Below, in pieces: positions 26,233 to 38,330 of a stretch of 64,000 nucleotides of DNA. The notes below the pieces were generated by a model. That model searched no databases, was not told where the DNA came from, and saw nothing but the letters and a program-made list of their open reading frames with translations. Source of the DNA: Ooceraea biroi (taxonomy: Eukaryota; Arthropoda; Insecta; Hymenoptera; Formicidae); NCBI RefSeq assembly GCF_003672135.1, contig NC_039506.1:14632001-14696000 (forward strand), given 5' to 3'. A program made the position numbers and the translations under genes. How positions within the stretch are numbered: position 1 is the stretch's first letter; every line of letters begins with the position of its first letter.

Positions 26233-26810
26233 CGATCTTTGTACTTCTAATTACGCAATCGATTTTTGCATTACTCATTGCGTGAAACATTGACCCATGA
26301 TTGAGATATAGATCAATTTACACTTTATTCAGGATTCACTTGCGTGCTAAACGGATTATTTTCGCTAAACGGTCTAAGTTACATTAGTCGTCTTCAACAA
26401 CCGTTTATACGTTAAAAGCGACCACGAGGGACGAGTTCAGGATTTAATTCCATTTTATTGCCGACCAATTATCCATTAAAATTTTAATCCTAACCAAGTG
26501 GTGGTTCATGGCAGCTGAGGAAAGCGGGCGAAAATGGATGATCAGCATTTTCGATGTACCATAGCATGCTCTGTACCAAATGTATTAAAGCTATGCTTTG
26601 TGTACGTGTTGCAAATTACCACCTCGCGATTACCGGCATTTATTCATTTGCACAATCCACAATTTCGCGTGTTCCTGAAAAAAGCGCGACGGTATTCATC
26701 ATCCTCACGGAATTTATCACTCGCTTCGTCGTCGCGGCTCGTTCTACCATTTACATCTCCGCATTATCCTTCCAGGTCGTTTGATATTCTTGCCGTACGC
26801 ATAACGCGAC

Positions 26811-26860
26811 GTTAAGTTACCGGTAAGTTACTGGTAAGTTACTGGTAAGTTACTGGTAAC
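26811..26860 (+). repeat. 11-bp minisatellite of GGTAAGTTACT units
   Basis: Three perfect GGTAAGTTACT units (26822-26854) are preceded by one diverged unit and followed by a partial one. On the plus strand each perfect unit contains GGTAAGT, which matches the consensus 5' splice donor, giving three identical donor-like motifs 11 bases apart. No adjacent exon is recognisable, so the splice resemblance may be chance. Confidence 0.9.
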
Positions 26861-27073
26861 TGCACGGTGGTTTTCGCGCCCTCGCGTACATTACGTTGTC
26901 ACGCGCCTTGCGACACAGCGCCAGTGCAAGCGTGCATGTGTGCATAAAGGGATGATGCACCCCCGCACTGTGGTTTCGTAAAGGCGTGCGTTATAGTGGC
27001 GCGTATATTTCTTGAGCGCTCGCTCGACGCTTTGCGCGAGTTTCTTTTGTTATCGTCGTCGCGCGAATGCCGG

Positions 27074-27097
27074 GGGATGGGGTTGACACCCCATCCC
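27074..27097. repeat. Perfect GC-rich hairpin
   Basis: GGGATGGGGT and ACCCCATCCC form a perfect 10-bp stem around a TGAC loop. The sequence resembles an intrinsic hairpin but no T-run follows, and in a eukaryotic context it is not expected to act as a bacterial-type terminator. Confidence 0.8.
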
Positions 27098-28597
27098 GCA
27101 GTTCCCATATTCATGAAAGGAAACACGGCCGCGTAAATGGCCTTGCGGGGGTCGGCGTGGTCGGCCAATTTGCGCGCGTTACCAATTGCGTTCCCTTCGC
27201 CGTCGAGACTTCGTTATTGTACCATCGGCTTCTCGTCGTGGTGCATTCCCGTGAAAGCGTGCGCGGGACTATTCAATGCCGAGATCAATTACTCGCTCGC
27301 GGAGAAGCGCATTATTACCCGCGGGCGCCGACGCGAAAATCGCGTGCGCGTGCACGGATATAAATAACGAAGCATTCGCGCGCACGTCGCGTAACACTTG
27401 GCAATCTCCGGCAAATGCAGCCGGAACAAACAAACGCGTTATCTGCAGCGCTCAACGAGCAGCGTGCTGAATAAAGAGAAAAATGTCCTGTAGTAGCATT
27501 ATTCCGTTTCCAGTTGTTGCTCGTGGAGGGAGAGTTGTTAAATCCTAAAGTGACTTCTTTAGGAATAATAGGAATAATAGTATATGTGCATTTAGAAAAA
27601 TAATAGCGATTCATGATTGCATGCGATGCATAATTATAATTCGATGATAAAATAAAGTGTTTACGATGCGTCTTTATTACGCCGCAATAGCGCGCAATGC
27701 CTCATTAATCCTCATTTCTAATGAATAATTAAAGTTTCAAGCAAAATACGGTCATACATTGCTTGGTCGTTAAGCAGATTAACAGATCAAATTTTCTTAT
27801 CGATGAGAGGGTTGATTCTGATTCGTGGTATTTAATTAAATTCTAAATATTAATACGTTTTTGTGTATTTTTTGTCGCTGAACTAACAGTTAGATTGCGG
27901 GCTCATTCTGCGTTTGATAGGTGTAATTACGGAAGTTTCGGGCGCTATAAACGTTGCCTGCATCCGCGCGGCGACGTTTATGCCGCCGTCCTCGCAATGA
28001 TTTAGTGGCGTGTAAAAAAGATCCAACGCAATCACGTCAGTCAAGTGCATTGCGTTCTCTTTAACCGTAGCCAAACCTCCGTCCAATTCAACAATTTATA
28101 TTAATACCTCAGCTTTTCAGATTGTTCTATTGTTAACTCGAGGAAACGTTGGAAATTAAATGTCAACGTCAATGTCTGTGTCGAGAATGGATTCTTAAAG
28201 TTAAATTGTTCTCCAAGTTGAGGAAAGTTCAACTTCCCATGGAACACTTATTAATTGTTTCCATCGGTATTTCATTGCGGGGGACAAATAAAAACAGACG
28301 TCACAAAGTCCGCCCGCGTAACGGTACGGCGCGATTCGCGACGTTTCGTGGCGTTTTTCATCGACTCAAGCAATTTGATTTGCGAAATTCGCGCGATTCC
28401 TTCCAGCGGAACGCTGTTTGTGTTCGCGCTCTCACATATTCCATCTGTAAATTGTAATCGCATCCAACCATGGACAATTTATTCAGGGATTAGTGCACCG
28501 CGTGCAAGCCGCGCCCGAACTACTACCGTTTCTCACGAAACGAGTCTGCCGTGCTCGATCCCGAGCAGTTAGCGACTTTGTCGCGATATTCAATACC

Positions 28598-28630
28598 CAG
28601 TGAGTGTTCAGTGAATGTTCAGTGAATGCA
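28598..28630. repeat. 11-bp tandem repeat, three copies
   Basis: Three adjacent CAGTGAATGTT-like units, each differing from its neighbour at one or two bases, followed by a further partial AATGAATGC. Confidence 0.85.
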
Positions 28631-29760
28631 ATGAATGCGCTGGCATTCGCGGCATCGTCACGAAAGCTTCATAAAACGAACGGGTACCTGACACGGCGCA
28701 CCTGACCGTTCCAGGGAGGAATCTCACGAAAGAATGAGGATTGGTGATTTTTTTCCTGGATGTCTTCTCCCCTGATTGCGCTCGTCTCTGCGCTTTTTCT
28801 TGCGCGCGTGCGCGTATAGATACAATACATACAGATACATATTTGGAGCGCGCGTAAGGATCCTCCTGAGAAAAGAAGAAGCGACATGACTTGAGGTGGT
28901 GTGAGACGACGAGACGTTTCGTCATCAACGGCGGGAGGGAACGGGGGGAGCATCCCCGAGATTGGCGTGATACCCTGTCGTGTCGTACGCCGCTCGTCAC
29001 GGCGATGAACGCGCGACGGGGGTGGATGGAGCGACCCGACACAGACGAGTTACAGCGAAGACGAAAGAAGGGGCGAAGTTATCGCGCGAAAAAACGTACC
29101 TTCCTTCCCGTGTCGCCGAATGACACGTAGTTGTATAATATTTTACGAGGGGATCGTGAGTGTCTTCATATCGGTTCACTTACAACTCGCGCTGCTCGTC
29201 CTTCTAGCTGCTCGCCGCGCTCCCTCGGGCCCTCACACCACTCCCGCGTGTACCCCCGTACTGTATTCTCTCGTTCCGTAAAACGTCGAGAGAACCACCC
29301 GTATACTCTCTCACGGAGGGGGTGCCGGTGGAGAATCCGTTCTCATCCTCTCTTTCACGGCATCAACGTCGTCCCGGCCGCTCGCTGTAGCGTTCTTCTG
29401 CTGTTCTCTTCGTCCGGCGACTTTCCACCCCCACATTCTCCCTCGTCCCTCGCTTGTCCGCTTCAACCCTCGCGCTTCACCTCTTCGAGCGACCAAAGTC
29501 GCTCCCAAGCGTCTCACTCTTGCACCCTCCACCCCCGCGTTCCTTAGACGCGGCGGCATTTTATTACCGGCCCCATTACCCCCGGAGTTGCAAGCCCCAC
29601 GCGCCTTCTACTCGCTGCAATGCTCCCACGACACCCCTCTCATCCCGTTTTCTCGTTGAGCCGGACTCCTCTCCTGCTACATGATATTTTACTGCGTACG
29701 GGCGGAACACAATTATTGCTGACGTTCGCTTGCACTACGTCGTCCTGCCAAGTAGGTAAA

Positions 29761-29800
29761 CACGTTTATTTAATTGCTCGCACGTTTATTTAATTGTCCA
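29761..29800. repeat. 20-bp period duplication
   Basis: CACGTTTATTTAATTG occurs exactly twice (29761-29776 and 29781-29796), separated by CTCG. Confidence 0.9.
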
Positions 29801-30726
29801 GGCCCCGTCCGTGAGAGCACGAACGATGCAATCTACCTGGTCGGACGTTATATTGCGCGACGAGAGTATCGGCTGTAACAGACCGAGTTCGTTTCGCTAC
29901 CCCGAGGGACGCGTAAAGCGCGTCAAACTAACATCGTCATACTTTTCGAGAAAAATGTCCCCAGCAAGAGCCGCAGATTGCGGAGAACATCCAACGGCCG
30001 CAATAATTGTTTCTTTTTCGCTTTTAATCTTTTCTCTCTTTCTTGTCGGAACTGGTTACGAATAACGATTACCTCGTTTAATATTTCAAAGAAAAATATT
30101 TCAGAAGCAGGTAATTAATTGTAGCGTTGGAAATAATCAGTTTGTCGGAAACAATGGATTTTAAACAATTTCTTAATTTAATTACGAGAATAATTACGTT
30201 TGAAACAATGCTTCCCTTCTGACGGAATTCGTCCGAGATCAGCGTGCTTTAACAACCGACGTTACATCTCGAAACTCGACATCGCAATGAGAGCGATATC
30301 CGTAGTCGCTACTGGTTGCACTTTCGTTCGTGGAGTCATGTAATAGCCGGCATTCTCTTCGCGACGCTTGTTTTCACTCGTTTGTACTCATTGCACTCCA
30401 TCCCCGCACACACGGGATACAATGCAGATTTATATATAACTCTCTCGAGACCGCGTGCACGAGCGCGGAGGCACCCTCGGTCGAGTGCACTAACACACGA
30501 ACGAAACGAAGTCTGCGTGGCGCGGAGTAATTCGCTTAACCCCTTAACTGACGACGCGGTGTCTGTAAAACACGGTGCGGGACGCCGAATCATCAAGCAC
30601 TCCGGCTTTGTTATTAATTCTCGGCCTCGTATGCAGAATTAATCTTTGGATTTCTCTCGTATCAAAGGAATTTCCTATGGCATCCTTAAGCACCCATCGA
30701 ACAAGTAAAATCCGTATATTGGTTGT

Positions 30727-30829
30727 AACATATATTTATTTATATATATAACATATATTTATTATTAAAACCACTAAACGAACGAGACGAATATAAATAT
30801 AATATAATATAATATAATATAATATAATA
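30727..30829. repeat. AT-rich repeats including (TATAA)n
   Basis: A duplicated AACATATATTTATT-type segment at about 30727-30770 is followed at about 30794-30829 by a pentanucleotide TATAA array. The array resumes directly after the mariner-like element at 32347, so the array was the insertion target. Confidence 0.85.
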
Positions 30830-32346
30830 CAGGGTGTCCCATAGGAAGTTGCTGAAACTAATCAGCTGTCATTTTTAAACGTATGCAGTTATTGAAAAAA
30901 CAAAAATTGCATTGGAAAGAGGAAAGTCTGCAGTTTTTAATGGGTATAAATAAAATTTAGCAAAATGTTTGTATATCAGTTTATTTTATTAATGAAAAAT
31001 ATGCTAATAATCAGGTAAGCTAATGATAAATATTTTCAAAGTGTGCACCATCTGAATTTGTACAAAAATCAATTCTTTTATGAAAACTTGTGAAAACTTT
31101 TTCTAACATGTCGTCTTTAATGTTGCTGACGACCTTTTTAATAGCTACTACTAAATCTGACATTGTTTCTGGATTTCCGGCATAACAATGGTCCTTAATG
31201 TATCTCCAAAGAAAGAAGTCACATGGATTTAAATCCGGCGAGTATGGTGGCCATTTTAGCCCCCCCTGGGCAAATTTGGGGTATCCCAGACCGATGACTC
31301 GATTGCCATAAACTTTATGGATTGTTTCGAAGACCTCCTGGGTTCGATGTGGTGTCGCTCCATCCTGCATGAAATGAAATCCTCTGACCAGGCCTCTTTT
31401 TTTACATGAGGGAAGAATTGTGTTTCGAGAAGCTGCTTGTAACTTTCACCAGTGACTGTTGATTCGAAGAATTGCAGATAAATTCCTTTTACCGAGATCG
31501 CAGCCCATGCTGTTATTTTTTGTGAATGTAAAGGTTTAGCCAGGGAAACGTTGGGATTTTCCGACCCCTAAAATCTATAATTTTGTTTATTAACATAACC
31601 ATTTAGCCAGAAATGTGCTTCGTTCGTGTAAATTATCAATTTTGCATCAAGTTCTCCATCTTCAAACATTCCATTTATCGTCTTGCAGAATTCCACACGT
31701 TTCGTCATAGCGCGTTTGGTTAGCAATTGATGCGATGTTATTTTATAGGAATGCATTTTCAGGAAATGTTTTAAAATCCTGTGTAACGTTGTTTTGGATA
31801 TTTCAAGAGCTTGGGCAGCTTTCCGAATGGAAGAATTTGGATTCTCTTCAAAATACTTCTTAATATCTTCAATGTTTTCTTCTGCAGCTACAGACACAGA
31901 AGGACCTGGCAGATCATGTCTACGGTCTTGGATAGTTCCATACTGCATAAAATTATAGATAATTCTGATAAAAATAACACAAAACATTATTTTAATGCAG
32001 ATTTATTGCCAAAAAATGGAGTGACGTAACGCATACGTTTAAAGAAATAATAAATTCTAACCTTTTCAGCGTGTTTTCGCTCTTAACTTATGTGTTCCGT
32101 ATTTAGTACGAAACCCCCTGTAAGCATTGCTATAAACTTTTCCTCTGGAAAAGAAGCACTCGACAAGATAAATCTTTTCTTCCGTTGTCAGATTACTCAT
32201 TTTGACGCGCACGGACTTGCATCTACCACAACCAGAATAAAACTGCGGACACTCAGATGAACGACCGTTAACCGTAAGACCCTTTCTGAAGTCATGGAGG
32301 GGAGAACCAATCGTTTACTTTCAGCAACTTCCCATGGGACACCCTG
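30830..32346 (-). mobile_element. Mariner-like (Tc1/mariner superfamily) element, about 1.5 kb, decayed
   Basis: The ends are inverted: CAGGGTGTCCCATAGGAAGT at the left and, in reverse complement, CAGGGTGTCCCATGGGAAGT at the right. Identity continues to about 32 bp with two mismatches. A TA dinucleotide flanks each end (30828-30829 and 32347-32348), the standard target duplication of this superfamily. The body carries a broken transposase on the minus strand. The length of about 1.5 kb and short termini are near those of a full-length mariner, so this looks like a complete but mutated copy, not an internally deleted derivative. It sits inside a TATAA pentanucleotide repeat. Confidence 0.93.
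31020..32200 (-). pseudogene. Mariner-type transposase, inactivated
   Basis: The protein starts at an ATG at 32200-32198 with a helix-turn-helix-like N terminus (MSNLTTEEKIYLVECFFSRG), which stops at TGA 32066-32068 in that frame. The middle part is open from 31987 to 31568. It includes SIRKAAQALEISKTTLHRIL, a second helix-turn-helix, and the first catalytic block IIYTNEAHFWLNGYVNKQNYRF. In that block the catalytic Asp is replaced by Asn (codon at 31622-31624), and a TAG at 31568-31570 stands where Trp is usual. The C-terminal part (31370-31020) is in another frame and carries MQDGATPHRT with the second catalytic Asp and WPPYSPDLNPCDFFLW with the third. The frame change falls near a run of seven A (minus strand) at about 31399-31405. 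With a substituted catalytic residue, a stop and at least two frame disruptions it cannot make active enzyme. The N-terminal break may also involve a 97-base GT..AG segment (31965-32061). Confidence 0.92.
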
Positions 32347-32348
32347 TA

Positions 32349-35300
32349 TAATATAATATGTTACAATTCAATATTATTTTATCAGTTGTACGCTCCGCCT
32401 GATCAAATACGCATTAACGATGTTTCTCAACAATGGAGTCTCGCCTTGCATCTCATGGTCGTGATTGATTCGCGAGAGATGGACGTCATTAACGCGGCTG
32501 ACGAATACGTCCAGACACTTTTACGCGGTGATTGTGCAAACGCAATCGGCGCCGCGTTCATCCCTTACGCTCGAGAGTCCAATCTCCCCGGCGCGGGAGA
32601 AACTTCAGAGATCTGGAAGGCTGCCGCCTTCGGAAGTGATGCTCGCTTTTAAAACTCCTCTTAACGCATTTGGCGAGCGGGGAATGGAGGAGCTCGAAGA
32701 AAGCAGTTTTATCAGCGCGCGAGAGCGAGGTGCAAATTCTCCGACTAACCCGCGCACCCCTTTGAGCTCGTTCGGGTATCACGATTGGATCCCGGCTATT
32801 TGTGGTCGCCGATAAAGTATCGTGAATGCGCGACAGGGTGAGGAGCATCGGCGGCAAATGAGAGCCGCGTTCCACCCGGAAACGGTTTGCGGGGCGCGGA
32901 CATGGGGCTTTAAAATCGTAACGCGAATGGGGAGTAAGGGACTTGGCGGAGAGAAGAGAAGCGGGGTTATACGTAATAGTGAAGCTCGAGCTTCGGAGCC
33001 GGCGGTGCTTTCGGTCAACGGCTCGAGGAATAATTCGGCGATTTGCGTGATCGTGCAAAACCTGAATGTAAAGGAAGTGCGGCGAGCACGAATAATGCGC
33101 GAGGGCGCACCGATATTACTGCCGATATGAGATCGTTGAATGTGGGCCAAGAATGGTAATTCGCGGGAGAAATACTAAGGGGAAGATTATTTTGTAGCTA
33201 TCGTGCACGGCGATTAAGGAAACGTAGTCGCAGCGGTAAGAGAGGAGGAGATACCGTCAAATATAGTTTTCATGTGCCCGTTTCGACCGCTTAAATGGGT
33301 CGCATGATAATCGTGCAATAATTTCGCAGACATTCTGTACGCGAATGATCGAGTACAAATACTTGTTTAATCTTATTCTCCTTTTAATAGATTTTATAGC
33401 TTTGAAGATATTACCGAAATTCATTTTGTATTATAAATATTATAAATTTGTGTAATGATAATATTCAAAATTGCGCGAGTGATAATTTCACGTGAAATGT
33501 ATAAACGAAATATATTTCTGTTCCAACTTGATTTTATTGAAGATATGTAAATGTATCTATGCCATGTCTACGTACTCAACGTCAATGTTTAGTAGATGTA
33601 ATTTACATAGATGCCACAGCTGCGATTCCTGCGATATTAATGCACGATCAGAACGTGATAGCGCGAAACTTCTTCTAAAGTGGAGATTTGTAACGTCTAT
33701 CGCGATTCGCGTGCACTTTGTGAATGCACACGTTTGATACCGGGAGACTTTTGATGGTGCTCCAGGAAGTGAGAATAAAGGTCGAGCGAGCAGCCGAAGA
33801 AAAACGCAGCGAGCGTGAAATACTCCGCCCGCAGAATTCGCTGAAAGGCGCAAATGGAAACCTCACTCTCGTATGGTGAAAGGTAACGACATTCTGCCGA
33901 GATGTATCTCGACATTGTGCCGGTGGATACAATCTATAAAGTATATATGTTCGATAGCGGCGATAAAAGTCGAGCAGTCCAGAAAGACGGTCTGGCAGGT
34001 ACTCCACCTCCGAGTCGCTCAAGTATACCGAAACGTCGTGCCACGACGTATATAATAACCTCAGGCAGGAATTTCTATCGCAACATCCCTTGCACGAATC
34101 GCCGAGATTACTAACCGCACGTTGCACAACATAGAGGAATGCAATTCACGGATTTGACAAAGGATCGATCGTGATGATTACGTTTTTCGTTTGGGATTCT
34201 TCAATTGAATTTCTGAAAATTCTCTCTTAGTTGCTCGAAACAATGCAGATGATTATCTTAGAAAGCATAATTGTATATGTTCTTCTAATTATTTTTTGTC
34301 GCTATAAAGTTTGAGATCAGTGCTCGTAAAGTAAGGAAGCGCGAAGTAATTGAATGCAAATTGCAATTCCATTACATTATCGAGTAGGATTCTGCATTAT
34401 AAAAAGGTATCTTCATTTTTACTGCGTTCTAGTTGGAGCATCAAATTTTTTACTCGCGCGATATTGCCCGAGCAAGCGACATGCGCGTCGGTTTTGAGAG
34501 TAAATCAGGAGCTGCGCCTCCTGCAAAAATATTTAATAAGATTTTGTTTGTAAATTATGCAGCGCGCTCTTGTCCACGCTCGCCGCTGAAACACTTTAAC
34601 GGTGCTTTAAAATCAGTTTGCGTACTTTTATTCGATGCTGCTCTTCTCGTGGAGCGAGCTTTAAGGTACGAAATCGATTTTCCGATGCCTCTCTCGTGGA
34701 AACCGCGTTGAATATACATGTTCACCACCACGGGCCGATCGACCTCATCCGCATTCTAATCAGACCTTACTTCACACGGCCAGAAACAGCTTGCTGAACT
34801 TTAACTCGTTATCCTCGTCGACCACAGAAATGCCCTGGTTGGTTTGGCAACCGCCGGCCGATTCCGGCCAAACCTGATCGAAAATGTTTTTGACGCCGGG
34901 GCCAATTCGAAAAAATAGCTCAGATCGTATAAGCTAACGACTCCCCGATGAGAAGTGATCGAAAAACGATAGATGCACATCGAGCTGTGTAAATGCCACC
35001 CTCGCCGTGCGCGTGACGACTTTACCTGTCGCTACATGATCCCCTTATGTCTCTCATGTAACGTAAAAAAATTACCCTAGTCAAGCCAAAATTAATTAAC
35101 AAAGTTAGTCAAGCAATTTTACTTCCTCCCTATAGAATAATCTCTCCCTTCGTGATATTCTTCTCTCTCAAGAAAGATGTAGAAGACGTTTGCGCCACGT
35201 CTCTTCCTGAACAATCTTCGTCGAGTATCGGGAAAAACTTATTATTGCTCTCGATAATTGCTTCCGAAAGTTAATTGCTCCGCTATTACCTTGTAAATGT

Positions 35301-36130
35301 CGTTCTTGTTATTAGCGTTGTTTACAATAACTGCAGGACCTTACTGCGCTCGTTTACGTTTCTCGCGCGACAATAAGACAGTCGAAAGATCGCGGAACGA
35401 TAAAAGCAGCTGCACGCTGCAATGTGTTACCGTTATCGTCATTATTCGCGTAAGTAGCGAAAAATGGAGACGACGGGGTCAGCGTTCCTTCCACGATAAA
35501 GGTTATTATCATCTTTAGTGTTATCACACGCCGTCTCTCGCGTATTCGCGTGAGAAACGTCGAGCGTGAAACCAGACGTCGCGACACAGCGCGGCCCAAT
35601 GCGAACGCGTCCATTCTTTGCGTTCCTTTATTCCTTTATTCCTTATACATATAATTACGTTCTGAAGGATAATAAACCTCGGCCGTTAATTTGCCGAGAC
35701 TTTAATGCGCGTCTCTATGAAATTAGGCCGACCGAGAAGGCCGAGAGTAATTCCGGCTCAAGAAGCAGAGTTATGTCCACCGATGGAGAGATGAGATTCC
35801 TCGGAATCCGGAGCTATTCCCGGGATCAGCTGTGAATTGCAACGCGCAGGGTCGAAGTTCTCCAAGTGGCGAAAGGACAACGACAACGAGACGTCGTTAG
35901 CGCAGGGCGAGCCCTCGCTTCTCGGCTAAGCTACAAACGCGAAGCTATCCGGACACCGGAAATGGACAGCACGGAACCGGCTGGTGCTCATATCGTAACG
36001 GTAACCACCGAACATTCGACACTTTATCTCTTACCCTGGTCCTTTCGCGAGATGGTGTCGGGACGAACGAAAATGCGGCTTCAAGAAAATTGTGTGATTA
36101 AATGCAGATCTGGCCGACCGATAAGAACGC
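32349..36130. other. Gene-free stretch
   Basis: The TATAA repeat continues briefly after the mariner element. Beyond it I find only short overlapping frames in CpG-rich DNA (32.4-33.1 kb, 33.6-34.1 kb, 35.3-36.1 kb). A small 8-bp period repeat (CCTTTATT-like) lies at about 35625-35648. No domain or RNA gene is recognised. Confidence 0.55.
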
Positions 36131-36149
36131 CACGGAAAAAAATGGTTTA

Positions 36150-38330
36150 GTTGATTCAGCTAATCTATAGCTTGCTGAAAAAATAGGCATTTTAAATAAG
36201 CAAATTTGCTAATGCAGCAAAATAGTGGTGTGTGAAAGCATTTATCACTTGTTCATAGAGCAAATCCATTTATGTTGCAATTATCTTAGTTACTGCAACA
36301 AATCATTTTCTCTAGATGATGTACGTAGGTAGCGCCAGTTGTTATCATACCTCACTTCTGCACTAACAATCAAATAATTGGTATATTCATGGAAAAGAAT
36401 AGTTGAGTGAGTATAATCCAGTGTAATATTCTATTTGAACATAGATCATACAACGTAAGATTTTACAGCAGTATTTTTTCACGTACTGTGTTTGCAGCTA
36501 CGATCTTGTTCACGTGCTATACTGCTACTGATAAAATACTATTACTATGTGATGTAGTTGAAAAAGTACCAAGAAAAAAGCAGAAATGCAGTGTTATGAA
36601 TAGTGGACATATAGAATCGGACAATAAGATATTAATATTAGAAGCAGAAAAGACAGGAAAACAGACAAACATTAACATTGAAAGACGGAATGAGTGCGCG
36701 ATAATAATAGAGTATCAACATCAAAATATATAGCTCAATCAGCGCTACAAAATAATAATTCTGATAGGAGTAATTATGTAAATATATGAACATTTGTTAT
36801 CTTAATCATGTATTATAATATGTTTAAAACTTTAATTTGTTCTCTTGTATTAATTAATAAATAAGTTTAACAGTTAGTATTCTGAATATTTATGTTAATA
36901 TATTTATGTATATTTACATTATTAAATATATGTATTAATATACATATATAATAAATAATTGTAAAGTGAATATTCCAGATATTTCAATGAGCATTGCTGG
37001 TTTATCTAACTTCTGTTGCTGGAACAACTAATAACTTAATTAGCTATAATGGAATCTGTTAATGAACCAAATTTTCTTTTATATAACACCAAAACGATTT
37101 GTTACATATACCAAGCCATATTTTTCATTGGTGTAGTAAAGAATCATCTTTGCTGCATTGACAAATCTATCGTGCTAACATCAAACTTCATTGGGTACAA
37201 CTACAAATTTTGTGCAGCTCTGCGACTTAGTTACTGCAACATAGCTGGCTGTCCGTATATTACGGCTGTAAGCGTAAGAAAAGAATGGAAGACATAAGCG
37301 TCGATAATGTAGCGAGAAAGGTAGTGAGAGATAGGTGATTGGAATAAGCGACGATTAGAGGCGCGACGTATGCGTAATATTAAGGGGCAAGCGCAAATAT
37401 CGGAGCAAGTAAGGGGAGTCGAGCACTGACCAAGGTAGAGTAAGGTGATGCAAATTGAGATACTGGCGAGGGACTGCCACAGATCAGAAGTTTGAATAAA
37501 TCATTTTGTTGTTTTTTTAAATTGAGTTCAGTTTATTTTGACCTAAGCTTACACGGCTATGAATTTGTTAGGTTAACAAGATTTTCTGTTGTCATAGCAA
37601 ATTATTTTCTTCCGCGCGGAAAAATTGCGCTTTGCCAATTTGCGAATTATATGCGAATACTCCGAGATAAATGAGAGACGATCAGTCAATCTTAGGCGTT
37701 TTTTAATCGTAAATAAATAATTGTCTACTGAAAATTATCCAACTAAAATTACGTTTTCTGTTTCGTATTTCCAGTGCTAAATAGTCCGATATGTATTCTT
37801 CACTTTTCCTAACGGTGTATTATTTATTTGTTTAATATAGTGAGATATTTTACGCGCATTTCGTATTTTACTCTACTTTCATGCATATTCGATGAGCGAC
37901 TTTTGTATACGTAGCAAAGCGGCACACATATGGCGAGTTCCTTGTACCATACTTTGCATGGTAATATGTTTGTATTATGTAAGTGGTTTCTAAGAGATGA
38001 TGGTACCTGCGATGTATAATACTTCCGAAAGTAGCAGTTATGAATAATGAAATTCTGGATAAGAATATAATATAAGATTCTGCAGAGAAATGTTTGCCTT
38101 TAATATAATAATTCACGTCCATTCTCTCAGCGTTGCATGCAGCTTACAATCTGAAATTTGTATGCATCTGCAAAAGGTATAAATCATTATACGTTGCTAT
38201 CTGTTTTAATTAAATTCCTTAATGCAACGCGGACGCTACAAACAATTATGAATATTTTCGTTAAATTCAAATAGTCGTTTAAATAAATATAATTTAATAA
38301 GTGAGAATGTACCTTCGTGAATGTTTCAAA
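36150..38330. other. AT-rich block with a distant 16-bp direct repeat, possible eroded mobile element
   Basis: This block is clearly more AT-rich than its flanks. The 16-mer CTTAGTTACTGCAACA occurs at 36285-36300 and again at 37226-37241. At the first copy it is part of a small hairpin (TGTTGCA ... TGCAACA). A perfect AGCAAATTTGCT palindrome lies near 36200. A plus-strand open frame at 36407-36733 (108 codons with a GTG first codon; contains KVPRKKQKCSVMNSGHIESD) has no family I recognise. A purine-rich tract at about 37270-37490 ends in AATAAA, as some LTR remnants do. None of this identifies an element class, and ordinary AT-rich DNA remains possible. Confidence 0.3.

Larger units (their letters stand above)
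26233..30726. other. Gene-free stretch with small tandem repeats and a hairpin
   Basis: No recognised exon. It holds an 11-bp minisatellite (26811-26860), a perfect GC-rich hairpin (27074-27097), another 11-bp repeat (28598-28630) and a 20-bp period duplication (29761-29800). The 28.9-29.7 kb part is CpG- and C-rich and gives long overlapping frames in several registers that I do not accept as coding. Confidence 0.55.

Noticed and set aside
27074..27097. Rho-independent terminator
   Set aside because: No T-run follows the stem, and the sequence is from a eukaryotic genome.
31811..32029. Plus-strand frame inside the mariner element
   Set aside because: It is the antisense of the transposase and has no similarity of its own.
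37270..37500. Solo LTR of a retrotransposon
   Set aside because: Purine-rich sequence and AATAAA are suggestive, but no TG..CA borders, target duplication or primer-binding site could be defined.
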